Source of the DNA: DATAEY01 sp045805565
GTDB taxonomy: Bacteria > Actinomycetota > Thermoleophilia > Solirubrobacterales > Solirubrobacteraceae
DNA length: 64,000 nt
Direction of reading: 5' to 3'
NCBI GenBank assembly: GCA_045805565.1
Contig: JBJMKZ010000004.1
Location: forward strand, 1-64,000
Part shown: one piece after another, positions 32,170 to 40,632 of the stretch
Position numbering within the stretch: the first letter of the stretch is position 1
Layout of the letters: each line of letters opens with the position of its first letter
Made by a program: the position numbers and the translations under genes
Notes under the pieces: generated by a model
Told to the model about the DNA's origin: nothing
The model's input: only the letters and a program-made list of their open reading frames with translations
The model's database searches: none

Positions 32170-33171
32170 ATGCAGCCCGCCCCACTCGCCGCCGCGCCGT
32201 TTCGCTGGCAGGACGGCGAGCGTCTGGTGCGCTTCGGCCGCGGGACGCTGAGCGAGGCGCCCGATCTGCTCGGCGACGACTACGGGCTGCTGACCACGCC
32301 CCGGGCCCTGAGGGCCGCGCCCGACGTCGCGGCCGGCGCCAGGGCGGTCCACCACGTCGGGCCGGGGCACGTCGACGAGTTGGCGGCCGGCCTCCGCGGC
32401 GGCGTCGACGGGGAGTTGCTGGTGGCGCTGGGCGGGGGCCGGGTGATCGACGTCGCCAAGGCCCTGGCCGCGGCCGACCCCCCGCGCCCGGTGGCGGCCA
32501 TACCGACCACCCTCTCGGCGGCCGAGATGACCGCCCTGCACCGGCACGTGCCGGAGGTCCCGGCCACGACGCCCCGGGTACGCCCGGCGATCGTCCTCAA
32601 CGATCCCGCGCTCAGCGCCTCGCAACCCGAGCCGCAGCTCGCCGCCTCGGCGCTCAACGCGCTGGCACATGGCGCCGAGGCGCCGCTCACGCCGCTGGCC
32701 GGACCGGTTTCCACGCTCGCAGCGCTCGAGGGCGCGCGGCTGCTGGCCGCGGGATGGGCCGCTCCGGATCCCGATCGCGACGCCCTGGCCCTCGGCGCGC
32801 TGCTGGCCGGTTACGCCGCCGGCGCCGCCGGGTTCGGGCTGCACCACGTGATGGCCCAGACGGCGGTCCGGGTGGCGGGGATCGGCCACGGGCCGGCCAA
32901 CGCCATCCTGCTGCCGCACACGCTCCGCGCCCTCGGGAGCCGGTTTCCCGCCGAGATGGACCGCTTCGGCGAGGCGGTCGGCGGCGACCTCGCGAAGACG
33001 GCCGCGCCGATCCTGGCGCGAGCCGGCGCCACCGGATTGCGCGAGCACGGCGTCCCGCGCGAGGCGCTGGAGCGTTGCGCCGCCGCCGCGGCCGAGCGCC
33101 CGGAGCTCGCGCTGACGCCGCCACCGGCCGGCCGCGACGAGCTGCTCGAGATCTACGAGGCCGCGTGGTGA
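32170..33171 (+). CDS. Maleylacetate-reductase-like iron-ADH family protein
   Basis: 333-residue member of the iron-containing alcohol dehydrogenase superfamily. The dinucleotide-binding GGGRVIDVAKALA (about 90-102) and AAIPTTLSAAEMT are intact. In the metal region the usual Asp is Asn (ALNALAHGAEA), as recalled for maleylacetate reductases, while GLHHVMAQ and GIGHGPANAILLPH keep their histidines. It is therefore closer to maleylacetate reductase than to Fe-alcohol dehydrogenase. No ring-cleavage pathway genes are adjacent; its TGA is overlapped by tldD (GTGA), an unusual partnership. Confidence 0.8.
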   Translation: MQPAPLAAAPFRWQDGERLVRFGRGTLSEAPDLLGDDYGLLTTPRALRAAPDVAAGARAVHHVGPGHVDELAAGLRGGVDGELLVALGGGRVIDVAKALAAADPPRPVAAIPTTLSAAEMTALHRHVPEVPATTPRVRPAIVLNDPALSASQPEPQLAASALNALAHGAEAPLTPLAGPVSTLAALEGARLLAAGWAAPDPDRDALALGALLAGYAAGAAGFGLHHVMAQTAVRVAGIGHGPANAILLPHTLRALGSRFPAEMDRFGEAVGGDLAKTAAPILARAGATGLREHGVPREALERCAAAAAERPELALTPPPAGRDELLEIYEAAW

Positions 33172-34634
33172 GCGGGCGGCCGGGCGGCGACCCGGGGCTG
33201 CTCGACCTGCTGACCGCCACCATGGAACGGGCCGCCGGGCGCTGCGCCTATGCCGACGCGCGCCGGGTGGTGACCGCGCGCGAGCAGCTGTCGACCCGCA
33301 ACGGCGCGGTCGAGCGCATCCGGGTGGACGAGTCGGACGGGATCGGGGTGCGGGTCCGTGTGGGCGGCGCCTGGGGGTTCGCCGCCACCACCGACATCTC
33401 GCCCGCGGGGGCCGAGCTCGCGCTCAAGCGGGCGCTCGCCTTTGCCTCGGAACAGCCCGGCGTGGCGGAGCAGGCGCTGGCGCCGGTGGCGCCTGCGCGG
33501 GGCGAGTGGCACGGTCCTTGCGAGCGGGACCCGTTCGCGATCGGGGTCGAGGAGAAGCTCGAGCTGCTGCTGGGCGCCGAGGCCGGGCTCGCGGGCGACC
33601 AGAGACTCGTCCGCACCGAGGCGCACTGCCTGTCGGTGCGCACCGCGAAGGGGTTCGCGTCGACCGATGGCGCCGCCTGCACCCAGACGCAGTTCGAGTG
33701 CGGCGGCTCGATCTCCGCGGTGGCCGTGGACGGGTCGGAGCTGCAGCAGCGCTCCTATCCCGGGGGGCACGAGGGCGGCGTGGCCGCCGCCGGCTGGGAG
33801 CAGGTGGAGGCGCTCGAGCTCGGGGCCCATGCGCCGCGCGTGGCCGACGAGGCGCTGGAGCTGCTGGGCGCTCCCCAGTGTCCCTCCGGCGCCACCACCG
33901 TCGTGCTCGACGGAGAGCAGGTTGCCCTCCAGCTGCACGAGTCGATCGGGCACGCCCTCGAACTCGACCGGATGCTGGGCAACGAGGCGTCGTACGCCGG
34001 CACGAGTTGGGTTTCGCCCGACGACCTCGGGCGCCTGCGCTACGGCTCGGAGCGCCTGAACGTCACGGCTGACGCCACCCTCCCCGGCGGGCTCGGCTCG
34101 TTCGGCTGGGACGACGAGGGGGTCGGGGCCCGCTCGCTGGAGCTGATCCGCGAGGGCCGCCTGCGGGCCGCGCTCTCCTCGCGCGAGTCGGCGGCCGCAA
34201 TCGGGCTCGACGCGTCCGGCGGCTGCGCCCGCGCCGACGGGCACGCGCGCCAGCCGATCGTGCGGATGACCAACGTGTCGCTGGAGCCCGGCGAGGCCGG
34301 CTCGCTCGAGGACCTGATAGCGGACACCAAGGACGGCCTGTACCTGGAGACCAACCGGTCGTGGTCGATCGACGACCGGCGCCTGCAGTTCCAATTCGCC
34401 ACCGAGGTGGGGCGCCAGATCCGCGGCGGGCAGCTCGGACGCCTGTACCGGAACCCGTCCTACGCGGGGGTCACGCCCAGCTTCTGGGCATCGCTCGACG
34501 CCGTCTGCTCGCGACCGCAATGGCGGCTGTGGGGGCTGGTCAACTGCGGCAAGGGCGAGCCGGGTCAGCTGGCGCACGTCTCCCACGGGACCGCCCCGGC
34601 TCGGTTCCACGCCGTGCAGGTCGGCGTCGCGTGA
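33168..34634 (+). CDS. tldD: TldD-family metalloprotease subunit
   Basis: 488-residue member of the TldD/PmbA family, the active subunit of the TldD-TldE heterodimeric zinc protease. In other bacteria this protease trims unfolded peptides and matures microcin-type peptides. The metal-binding LHESIGHALELD (HExxxH) and the downstream NCGKGEPGQ near residue 465 with its cysteine are conserved. The chosen GTG overlaps the upstream dehydrogenase stop; the adjacent in-frame GTG at 33165 is an alternative. It overlaps tldE by 4 bases. Confidence 0.88.
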   Translation: MSGRPGGDPGLLDLLTATMERAAGRCAYADARRVVTAREQLSTRNGAVERIRVDESDGIGVRVRVGGAWGFAATTDISPAGAELALKRALAFASEQPGVAEQALAPVAPARGEWHGPCERDPFAIGVEEKLELLLGAEAGLAGDQRLVRTEAHCLSVRTAKGFASTDGAACTQTQFECGGSISAVAVDGSELQQRSYPGGHEGGVAAAGWEQVEALELGAHAPRVADEALELLGAPQCPSGATTVVLDGEQVALQLHESIGHALELDRMLGNEASYAGTSWVSPDDLGRLRYGSERLNVTADATLPGGLGSFGWDDEGVGARSLELIREGRLRAALSSRESAAAIGLDASGGCARADGHARQPIVRMTNVSLEPGEAGSLEDLIADTKDGLYLETNRSWSIDDRRLQFQFATEVGRQIRGGQLGRLYRNPSYAGVTPSFWASLDAVCSRPQWRLWGLVNCGKGEPGQLAHVSHGTAPARFHAVQVGVA

Positions 34635-35992
34635 GCCTGGCCGAGCTGGCCGAGCGTGCCCTCGAGCGAACCCGCGGCCAGGCGCAGGTCACGGTGACGC
34701 GCGAGCGTTCGCAGCTGGCCCGCTTCGCCGCCTCGCGCCCCACCCAGGCCACCGAGGTCGACGAGGTCCGCGTCGAGGTGCTCGCCGTCCGCGACGGGGC
34801 CACCGCGGGCGCAGCCACCACCGAGATCGAGGATGACGGGCTGCGCGAGGTCGGCGACCGGGCGGCTCGGGCGGCGGAGGCCGCGGCTCGCGGCGGACGC
34901 GGCGCCTATCCCGGCCTTCCGGCGCCCGACGCGCAGCCGCGGCCCCACGACGGGTGGGATGCCGACACCGCGCAGTTGGACCCGGCGCGCGCCGGCGCGG
35001 CCCTGCAGGCGGTGTTCGACCAGGCAAGGGCCTGCAGGGTCGAGGCGGCGGGGGTGTGGACCGCCGGCGCGGTGGAGACGGCGGTTGCCGGCTCGACCGG
35101 CATGCGGGCCGCCGACGCGGTCACCGACGCGCACTTGAAGGTGCTCTGCCGCGGCGCCTCGGGGCGAACCGGCTTCGCGTCGGCGACCGCGTCCTCGCTC
35201 GCCGGCATCGACGCGTGGGCCACCGCCCGCACGGCGGCCGACAAGACCGCCGGAACCGAGCCCGAGGAGCTCGATCCCGGCGAGTATCCGGCGGTTCTCG
35301 ACGCGGACGCGGTGGGATCGCTGCTCGAGTTCCTCGGGGCCCTGGCGTTCAACGGCCTCGCCCACTCCGAGGGGCACGGCGCCCTCTCCGGGCGCCTTGG
35401 CGAGCGCGTAGCCGCGCCGGCCATCAACCTCTCCGACTCCCCGCGCTACCCGCACACCCTGCCGCGCGGGATCGACGCCGAGGGCGTCGCCAAGTCTCCG
35501 CTGTCGCTGATCCAGGACGGAGTCGCGCACCGCGTGGTCCACGACACCCGCTCGGCGGCCGTGGCGGGCGGCGGCGCGGTCTCCACCGGACACGCACTCG
35601 CGCCGGGCGGCTCGCCGGCAGGTCCACGGCCGACCAACCTGGTGCTGGTGGGCGGCGGCGCGACCGACGTCAGCTCGCTGGCGGGCGAGATCGACCGCGG
35701 CATCTACGTGACGCGGCTGTGGTACGTCAATCCTGTCAATGCCAAGCAGACGCTCCTGACCGGCATGACCCGCGACGGGACCTTCCTCATCGAGGAGGGG
35801 AGGATCACCCGGCCCCTGCGGGACGTGCGCTTCACCGACTCGGTGCTCGGCCTGCTGGGGCACACACAGGCGCTGACGTCGCTGCCCCGGCTGGTCAGCG
35901 AGGCCGAGTTCTACGGGCCGCGGTTCGCGACCGGGGTGGTCTGCCCGGCGATCCGGGTCGGCGGCCTTCGGATCACCGGCGCGACGGTCTGA
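34631..35992 (+). CDS. tldE: TldE/PmbA-family protease partner subunit
   Basis: 453-residue inactive-partner member of the TldD/PmbA family. Segments such as GRTGFASATASS, ALAFNGLAHSEGHGALSGRLGERVAAPAINLSD (interrupted by the usual glycines) and VTRLWYVNPVNAKQTLLTGMTRDGTF are typical. The HExxxH motif of TldD is missing, as expected for the E subunit, which shapes the proteolytic chamber. The GTG at 34631 overlaps the tldD stop. No precursor peptide gene was recognised near the pair. Confidence 0.86.
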   Translation: MSLAELAERALERTRGQAQVTVTRERSQLARFAASRPTQATEVDEVRVEVLAVRDGATAGAATTEIEDDGLREVGDRAARAAEAAARGGRGAYPGLPAPDAQPRPHDGWDADTAQLDPARAGAALQAVFDQARACRVEAAGVWTAGAVETAVAGSTGMRAADAVTDAHLKVLCRGASGRTGFASATASSLAGIDAWATARTAADKTAGTEPEELDPGEYPAVLDADAVGSLLEFLGALAFNGLAHSEGHGALSGRLGERVAAPAINLSDSPRYPHTLPRGIDAEGVAKSPLSLIQDGVAHRVVHDTRSAAVAGGGAVSTGHALAPGGSPAGPRPTNLVLVGGGATDVSSLAGEIDRGIYVTRLWYVNPVNAKQTLLTGMTRDGTFLIEEGRITRPLRDVRFTDSVLGLLGHTQALTSLPRLVSEAEFYGPRFATGVVCPAIRVGGLRITGATV

Positions 35993-36002
35993 CGCCGAGC
36001 GG

Positions 36003-36227
36003 CTAGAGCTTGAGCAGGGCGATGGTGTTGAGCGCGAAGGCGACCCCGAACGCGATGGTCCAGCGGTTGAGGTTGCGCTCGACCAGCGAGCCGCCGCCCA
36101 GCGGCCCGGCGCCGGTGCCAACCCCGAAGGCGCCGGACAGGCCAGAGTCCTTCCCCGAGTGCATGAGCACCAGGAAGATCAGGACCACCGATATGAGGAC
36201 CTGCAGGACGGAGAGGACCAGCTCCAT
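36003..36227 (-). CDS. secG: Preprotein translocase subunit SecG
   Basis: 74-residue membrane protein of the SecYEG channel that aids SecA-driven export. Two hydrophobic helices (about residues 3-22 and 55-72) flank a glycine-rich loop (SGKDSGLSGAFGVGTGAGPLGG), the hallmark of SecG. It is separate from the glycolytic operon that often precedes secG in actinobacteria. It ends 11 bases from the convergent tldE. Confidence 0.92.
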   Translation of the reverse strand: MELVLSVLQVLISVVLIFLVLMHSGKDSGLSGAFGVGTGAGPLGGGSLVERNLNRWTIAFGVAFALNTIALLKL

Positions 36228-36316
36228 GGCGACGCGATGCTACTACGGCCCGGACACGAACCTATCCGCGCGCGGCTTCCCGCGTCCAGCGCCGAGCCGC
36301 GGCCGGCGCGCTCGCC

Positions 36317-36598
36317 TCAGCCGCGAACCCGGTCCAGGCGATCGAGGATCTCGATCGCCTCCGCCCGCAGCCTCCGGTCGACGGATTCCCAGTCCTCGCG
36401 GGACAGCTTCCCGGTGCGGTAGTCGAGCTCGGCGTCACGGATGTCGCGGTACTTGGCGTCCCGAGCCGCCTCGAGCTCCGCCACCTCGGGGGCGTCGCCT
36501 TCGTGCGCAGGCGCGCGCGGACCGCGCAGGGGCGCCGAGATCACCGCCACCGCGACGGTGAGCACGGCGAGGACGAGCAGCAGCTGCACGAGGTCCAA
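36317..36598 (-). CDS. CcmI-like membrane protein in a cytochrome c maturation cluster
   Basis: 93 residues: one N-terminal membrane helix (VQLLLVLAVLTVAVAVIS), then a charged helical segment (EVAELEAARDAKYRDIRDAELDYRTGKLSREDWESVD spans about 38-74) typical of the first cytoplasmic part of CcmI or its short homologues in Gram-positive bacteria. It starts at TTG 36596-36598, or possibly the in-frame GTG three codons later, three bases after the ccmF stop. In CcmI this region links haem-transfer and apocytochrome handling. The assignment relies on shape and on adjacency to ccmF and ccmE. Confidence 0.65.
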   Translation of the reverse strand: MDLVQLLLVLAVLTVAVAVISAPLRGPRAPAHEGDAPEVAELEAARDAKYRDIRDAELDYRTGKLSREDWESVDRRLRAEAIEILDRLDRVRG

Positions 36599-36601
36599 CG
36601 C

Positions 36602-38755
36602 CTAGGCCGAGGCGCGCTCGGGCTCGGCGGCCACGGTGGCCGCGCGGGCGCTGCGCATCCGCGCGGGCAACCTCAGCGGCGCCGGCCACAGTGCGATCAG
36701 GCCGCCCCCGACGACGATCAGCGCGCCCAGCCAGATCCACGTCACCAGCGGCGAGGCGATCAGGCGGAACGTCGCCGGCGGCGGGGCGTCCTGATAGCGC
36801 TGGACGATCGCCGCGACGAGAAACCCCTGCAGGTTGGGCCCGGCGTCGGCAAACCGGCGGTCGGCGGCATCGATGAAACGCTGCAGCGGGAGCAGGTCCG
36901 GCTCCACCGCCGTCCACAGGTCACGCCGCAGCCCGGCCTTCAAGGCCACCTCGCTGGTGGCCTGGCCGTCGAAGAAGCGTCCGATCGTTCCCAGCCCGGC
37001 CTGGTCGGGCGACGGGTAGTAGCCCCGCGTCGGCCGCAGGGTGGCGACGTGGCGGCCGCGCCGTCGCACGTCGAGCACCGCCCCCAGCGAGATCTTTTCG
37101 GCACCGAGACGGGCGGTCGGGCGGACGTAGGTGATGTCGTAGCCGTCGACCCTCGTGCTCTGCCCGGGCGAGAGCCGCACGTCACGGGCGTGCTGGAACG
37201 CCGACGACGCCGCCACCCCCACGAACACCACCGCGATCCCCAGATGCACCAGGTAGCCGCCGTAGCGCCGGCGATTGCGCTGCACCAGCGCCGCCAGCGC
37301 GACCGGTGGCGGCTCGCCCGAGACCGCCCGGCGAGCGGCGACGCCTCGCCAGAACTCCTGGGCCACCGCGGCGGCCACGAACCCGCCGAGGCAGAACATG
37401 GCCAGCGCCAGCGGCCGCTGGGAGACCCCACCGAAGGTCAGCAGGACCGCCAGCAGGAGCGCCCCGGTCGCGAGCGGGAACCGGAAGCTGCGCGCCAGGT
37501 TGGTCGGCGAAGCCCGGCGCCAGGCGATCACCGGGCCGATCCCGGCCAGGAGCACCAGCAGGAGGGCGAGCGGCACGATGTAGCGGTCGAACCACGGCGG
37601 TCCGACGGAGGCCTTGGTTCCCGTCACCGCCTCCGAGATCAGTGGGAAGAAGGTGCCCCAGAAGATCACGAAGCACAGTCCGATCAGGACGAGGTTGTTG
37701 AGCAGGAACGCCGCCTCACGCGACATCAGCGAGTCGAGCCGGTGCTCGGAGCGAAGCTGCGCGCGGCGCGACACCACCAACGTCACGGAGCCGGCCACCA
37801 GCAGGCCGATCAAGGCCAGGAAGGGCCCGCCGAGCGTGGAGGCGCCGAAGGCGTGGATCGAGTCGAGGATGCCCGACCGGACCAGGAAGGTGCCGAGGAC
37901 GGCCAGGATGCCGGTCGCCAGGACCAGCGAGACGTTCCACACCTTCAGCATCCCGCGCTTCTCCTGGATGACCGCGGAGTGAAGGAATGCGGTGCCGGTG
38001 AGCCACGGCATCAGCGAGGCGTTCTCCACCGGGTCCCACCCCCAGTAGCCGCCCCACCCCAGCTCCACGTACGACCAGCGCGCGCCCAGCACGACGCCCA
38101 CCCCGAGGCAGAACCAGGCGGCGAGCGAGAACCGCCGGGTCACGGCTATCCACTCCACGTCGAGCCGTCGGGTGACCAGCGCGCCCACCGCGAACGCGAA
38201 CGGCACGGTGAACAGCGTGTAACCCGAGTACAGCATCGGGGGGTGGATCATCATGCTCGGGTGGCGCAGGAGCGGGTTGAGGCCGGCCCCGTCGGCGGGG
38301 ACCTGGGCGCTCAGCGCGAACGGGTCGGCGAGGAAGACGGTCAGGCCGGCGAAGAACGCCGCCAGCCCGAGCAGCACCGCGGTCGCGTAGGGCGCGACCT
38401 CGCGCATCCGCCGGCGGGTGACGAACAGGATCAGGCTCGACCACAGCGACAGCAGCCACACCCACAGCACGAGAGACCCCTCCTGCGAGGACCACAGGGC
38501 GCCGGCCCGGTAGACGATCGGGGTCGTGGTGCTCGAGTGGCTCGCCACCACGTCGAGCGAGAAGTCGGAGCGCAGGAAGGCGACCTCCAGGACGGCGAAG
38601 GCGACCGTGAGGACACCGGCCAGCGCGTAGACGGAGCGGCGACCGGAGTCGACCCACCCGCGCCGCCGCGCCCGGGCGCCGTACAGCGACGCGCCGATCC
38701 CGTAGACGGCGATCCCCAGCGCGAGGATCAGGCAGGCGCGACCGAGCCCCGGCAT
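36602..38755 (-). CDS. ccmF: Cytochrome c haem lyase subunit CcmF
   Basis: Polytopic membrane protein of 717 residues that carries haem b and, with CcmH, attaches haem from CcmE to apocytochrome c (System I). The tryptophan-rich WWD domain is intact (WGGYWGWDPVENASLMPWL, about 234-252). The conserved histidines sit in LLRHPSMMIHPPMLY (164 onward) and in the region around FLHSAVIQEKRGML, and about 14 membrane segments are visible. It lies 4 bases after ccmE and 3 bases before the CcmI-like gene, so the three are one operon. Confidence 0.95.
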   Translation of the reverse strand: MPGLGRACLILALGIAVYGIGASLYGARARRRGWVDSGRRSVYALAGVLTVAFAVLEVAFLRSDFSLDVVASHSSTTTPIVYRAGALWSSQEGSLVLWVWLLSLWSSLILFVTRRRMREVAPYATAVLLGLAAFFAGLTVFLADPFALSAQVPADGAGLNPLLRHPSMMIHPPMLYSGYTLFTVPFAFAVGALVTRRLDVEWIAVTRRFSLAAWFCLGVGVVLGARWSYVELGWGGYWGWDPVENASLMPWLTGTAFLHSAVIQEKRGMLKVWNVSLVLATGILAVLGTFLVRSGILDSIHAFGASTLGGPFLALIGLLVAGSVTLVVSRRAQLRSEHRLDSLMSREAAFLLNNLVLIGLCFVIFWGTFFPLISEAVTGTKASVGPPWFDRYIVPLALLLVLLAGIGPVIAWRRASPTNLARSFRFPLATGALLLAVLLTFGGVSQRPLALAMFCLGGFVAAAVAQEFWRGVAARRAVSGEPPPVALAALVQRNRRRYGGYLVHLGIAVVFVGVAASSAFQHARDVRLSPGQSTRVDGYDITYVRPTARLGAEKISLGAVLDVRRRGRHVATLRPTRGYYPSPDQAGLGTIGRFFDGQATSEVALKAGLRRDLWTAVEPDLLPLQRFIDAADRRFADAGPNLQGFLVAAIVQRYQDAPPPATFRLIASPLVTWIWLGALIVVGGGLIALWPAPLRLPARMRSARAATVAAEPERASA

Positions 38756-38759
38756 CCGG

Positions 38760-39167
38760 TCAGGTCGAGCGCGACTCCGCCTGGGTGAACTTCGACGGGC
38801 ACTTGGTGACCAGCGAGTCCTTCTCGCCCACGAACGCGCCGCCCTGCCGGCGGACGTTGACGATCACCTCGCGCCCGCCCCGGAACGGGTCGGGCACCGC
38901 TCCCGTGTAGCGGATCGGGACCGACGCGCCGCCGGCGCGGTCGCGCAGGCGGAACAGCAGCGCCGCGCCTCGCCGCCGGATCGAACCCGGGACCACCTTC
39001 CCGGTCAGCTGGTACGACTCTCCGGGCCGGGCCGAGCGCGCCAGCTGGCTGGGCGCCCGCGCCTCGCTGGAGGCGCTGAAGCTGGTGTAGACCAGTGCCC
39101 CCGCCAGCAGCAGCGCGGCGGTCAACGCCGCGGCCAGCCGAACCTGGCGCTTGCGGTGGGGGTCCAT
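38760..39167 (-). CDS. ccmE: Haem chaperone CcmE, Cys-type variant
   Basis: 135-residue haem chaperone of System I. It has an N-terminal membrane anchor (about 10-29), then an OB-fold beta domain (YQLTGKVVPGSI, LLFRLRD, VPIRYTGAVPDPFRGGREVIV). The haem-binding tail is TKCPSKFTQ: Cys123 replaces the histidine of the classical HxxxY motif, and Phe127 sits where the tyrosine of C/HxxxY would be. A CxxxY type is known in some Gram-positive, archaeal and sulphate-reducing lineages; the Phe is an extra change. The ATG is at 39165-39167, and it is the first gene of the ccmE-ccmF-ccmI-like operon. Confidence 0.88.
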   Translation of the reverse strand: MDPHRKRQVRLAAALTAALLLAGALVYTSFSASSEARAPSQLARSARPGESYQLTGKVVPGSIRRRGAALLFRLRDRAGGASVPIRYTGAVPDPFRGGREVIVNVRRQGGAFVGEKDSLVTKCPSKFTQAESRST

Positions 39168-39357
39168 CGGCCGTCCAGTATCCCAGACACCCGCTCGTGG
39201 CTCCCCCGCTCGGCGGTGGAAACCGAGACCGAGCGGTCGCCGGGACCGGCCCCACCGGCCCGCACAGGCCGCGCCCGTCGATGACCGACAGGAAACCGCA
39301 GCTGGGCAGGGAAAACTTTCCGAGTGCAATCGCGTTGGAGCAGGTAGGACAGAAGAG

Positions 39358-39627
39358 ATGAGAGTGCGCCTTCGCCACACCCGCTCCGGCTCCCCGGCCC
39401 AGGCCCCCGGCCGGGCGCGGCGTGGCGGGCGGCCCGCCGCACACCCGCGGACCCAGACGGATTCGGCGGTCGAGCCTTCCAGCGGCGGCGACGCCGAGGA
39501 CCGCGCTCGGCGCAGCGGCGGCCCCCAGGACCGAGCGCTGTATGTGTGCCGCTGCGGGTCGGCCTTCCAGGCCCCCGTGACCGCCTCGGTGCGCTGCCCG
39601 CACTGCGGCGAGCCGCAGGCCTGGTAG
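39358..39627 (+). CDS. Small C-terminal zinc-ribbon protein
   Basis: 89 residues starting at ATG 39358. A basic, disordered N-terminal two thirds precedes a compact ribbon: YVCRCGSAFQAP and VRCPHCGEPQAW provide two CxC/CxxC pairs for one zinc ion. The C-terminal half looks well conserved in type, while the N-terminus looks unconstrained. It stands alone after the divergent ccmE, and no function is recognisable. Confidence 0.6.
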   Translation: MRVRLRHTRSGSPAQAPGRARRGGRPAAHPRTQTDSAVEPSSGGDAEDRARRSGGPQDRALYVCRCGSAFQAPVTASVRCPHCGEPQAW

Positions 39628-39786
39628 CCGCCGGGCGGGCGCTTCCTGCCGGAGGAACGCGCCCGGCACGCCGCCGTGGCGCTGCGCGACCACATCGCCG
39701 GATCGCCAGGGCGAGGTGTCCCCACCGGGGCCGGCCATTCGTCCACGTAACGACCTGCCAACCAGCGATGCTAAGGGGGCCTGCCA

Positions 39787-40599
39787 ATGAATATCGCGGT
39801 AGTGGGAGCAACCGGGAGGGTCGGCCGTCATCTGGTCGACGTGCTCGGGGCCGGGGGCCACGACATCGTCGCGGTGTCGCGTTCGAGCGGCCTCGACGTG
39901 ACGACGGGAGACGGTCTGGCGGAAGCCCTGACAGGCGTGGAATGCGTCATCGACGCGGCCTCAGGGGCCTCGCCCGACCAGCAGGATGCCACCGAGTTCT
40001 TCACGGCCGCGACCCGGAATCTGCATGCGGCCGGCGAGCGGGCCGGCGTGCGGCGGATGATCGTGGTCTCGATCATCGGCTGCGACCGGTTCAGTGCGGG
40101 CTACAACGCCGCGAAGCTCGCTCACGAGCAGGCCATGCTGGCGGGCCCGATCCCGGTGCAGGTTCTGCGCGCGGCGCAGTTCCACGAGTTCGTGGCGCAG
40201 CTCGTGGACTGGGGACGCGAGGGGGAAGTGAGCTACGTGCCCGAGATGCGCACGCAACTCGTCGCCGCCAGGGCCGTCGCCGAGGCGCTCGCCGCCCTGG
40301 CCACCGACCCCGATCCGGTGCGACCGGACGGTGCGCCGATCCCGGAGATCGCCGGTCCGCGGGAGGAGAGCCTCGTCGAGATGGCGAGGCTGCTCGCGGC
40401 GCGGCGCGGTGAGCCGGCGCGGATCGAGGGCGTGAGCGACCCGACCGACTCGGACCGTGAGCGCTATGAGACGGGAGGCCTGCTGCCCGGCCCGGAAGCC
40501 ACGCTCGCCGGCCCGACCTTCCAGGAGTGGCTCGCGCGTGAGTGCCGGGGTGCACTACGCATCGAGCAGGCTCGAGGACGGCGTCATTGCCCCGATTGA
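39787..40599 (+). CDS. NmrA-like NAD(P)-binding protein
   Basis: Atypical short-chain dehydrogenase of 270 residues. The N-terminal cofactor motif is VVGATGRVGRHL (TGxxGxxG type), with VIDAASGASPDQ, RRMIVVSIIGCDRFSAGYNAAKLAHEQ (Tyr-x-x-x-Lys-like YNAAK) and LRAAQFHEF following. This pattern is typical of NAD(P)-binding NmrA/SDR_a5 proteins that act as redox sensors or reduce small quinone-like molecules. The gene is single, with no partner, and converges on the SGNH hydrolase gene. Confidence 0.82.
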   Translation: MNIAVVGATGRVGRHLVDVLGAGGHDIVAVSRSSGLDVTTGDGLAEALTGVECVIDAASGASPDQQDATEFFTAATRNLHAAGERAGVRRMIVVSIIGCDRFSAGYNAAKLAHEQAMLAGPIPVQVLRAAQFHEFVAQLVDWGREGEVSYVPEMRTQLVAARAVAEALAALATDPDPVRPDGAPIPEIAGPREESLVEMARLLAARRGEPARIEGVSDPTDSDRERYETGGLLPGPEATLAGPTFQEWLARECRGALRIEQARGRRHCPD

Positions 40600-40632
40600 T
40601 GCCCAGAACGAACCGGCGCGTACGACCGCCGG

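Noticed and set aside
36503..38788. Very long open frame antisense to ccmF (761 codons)
   Set aside because: It is low-complexity His/Arg/Gln-rich sequence produced by the third-position GC bias of ccmF on the other strand; there is no family character or ribosome binding site.
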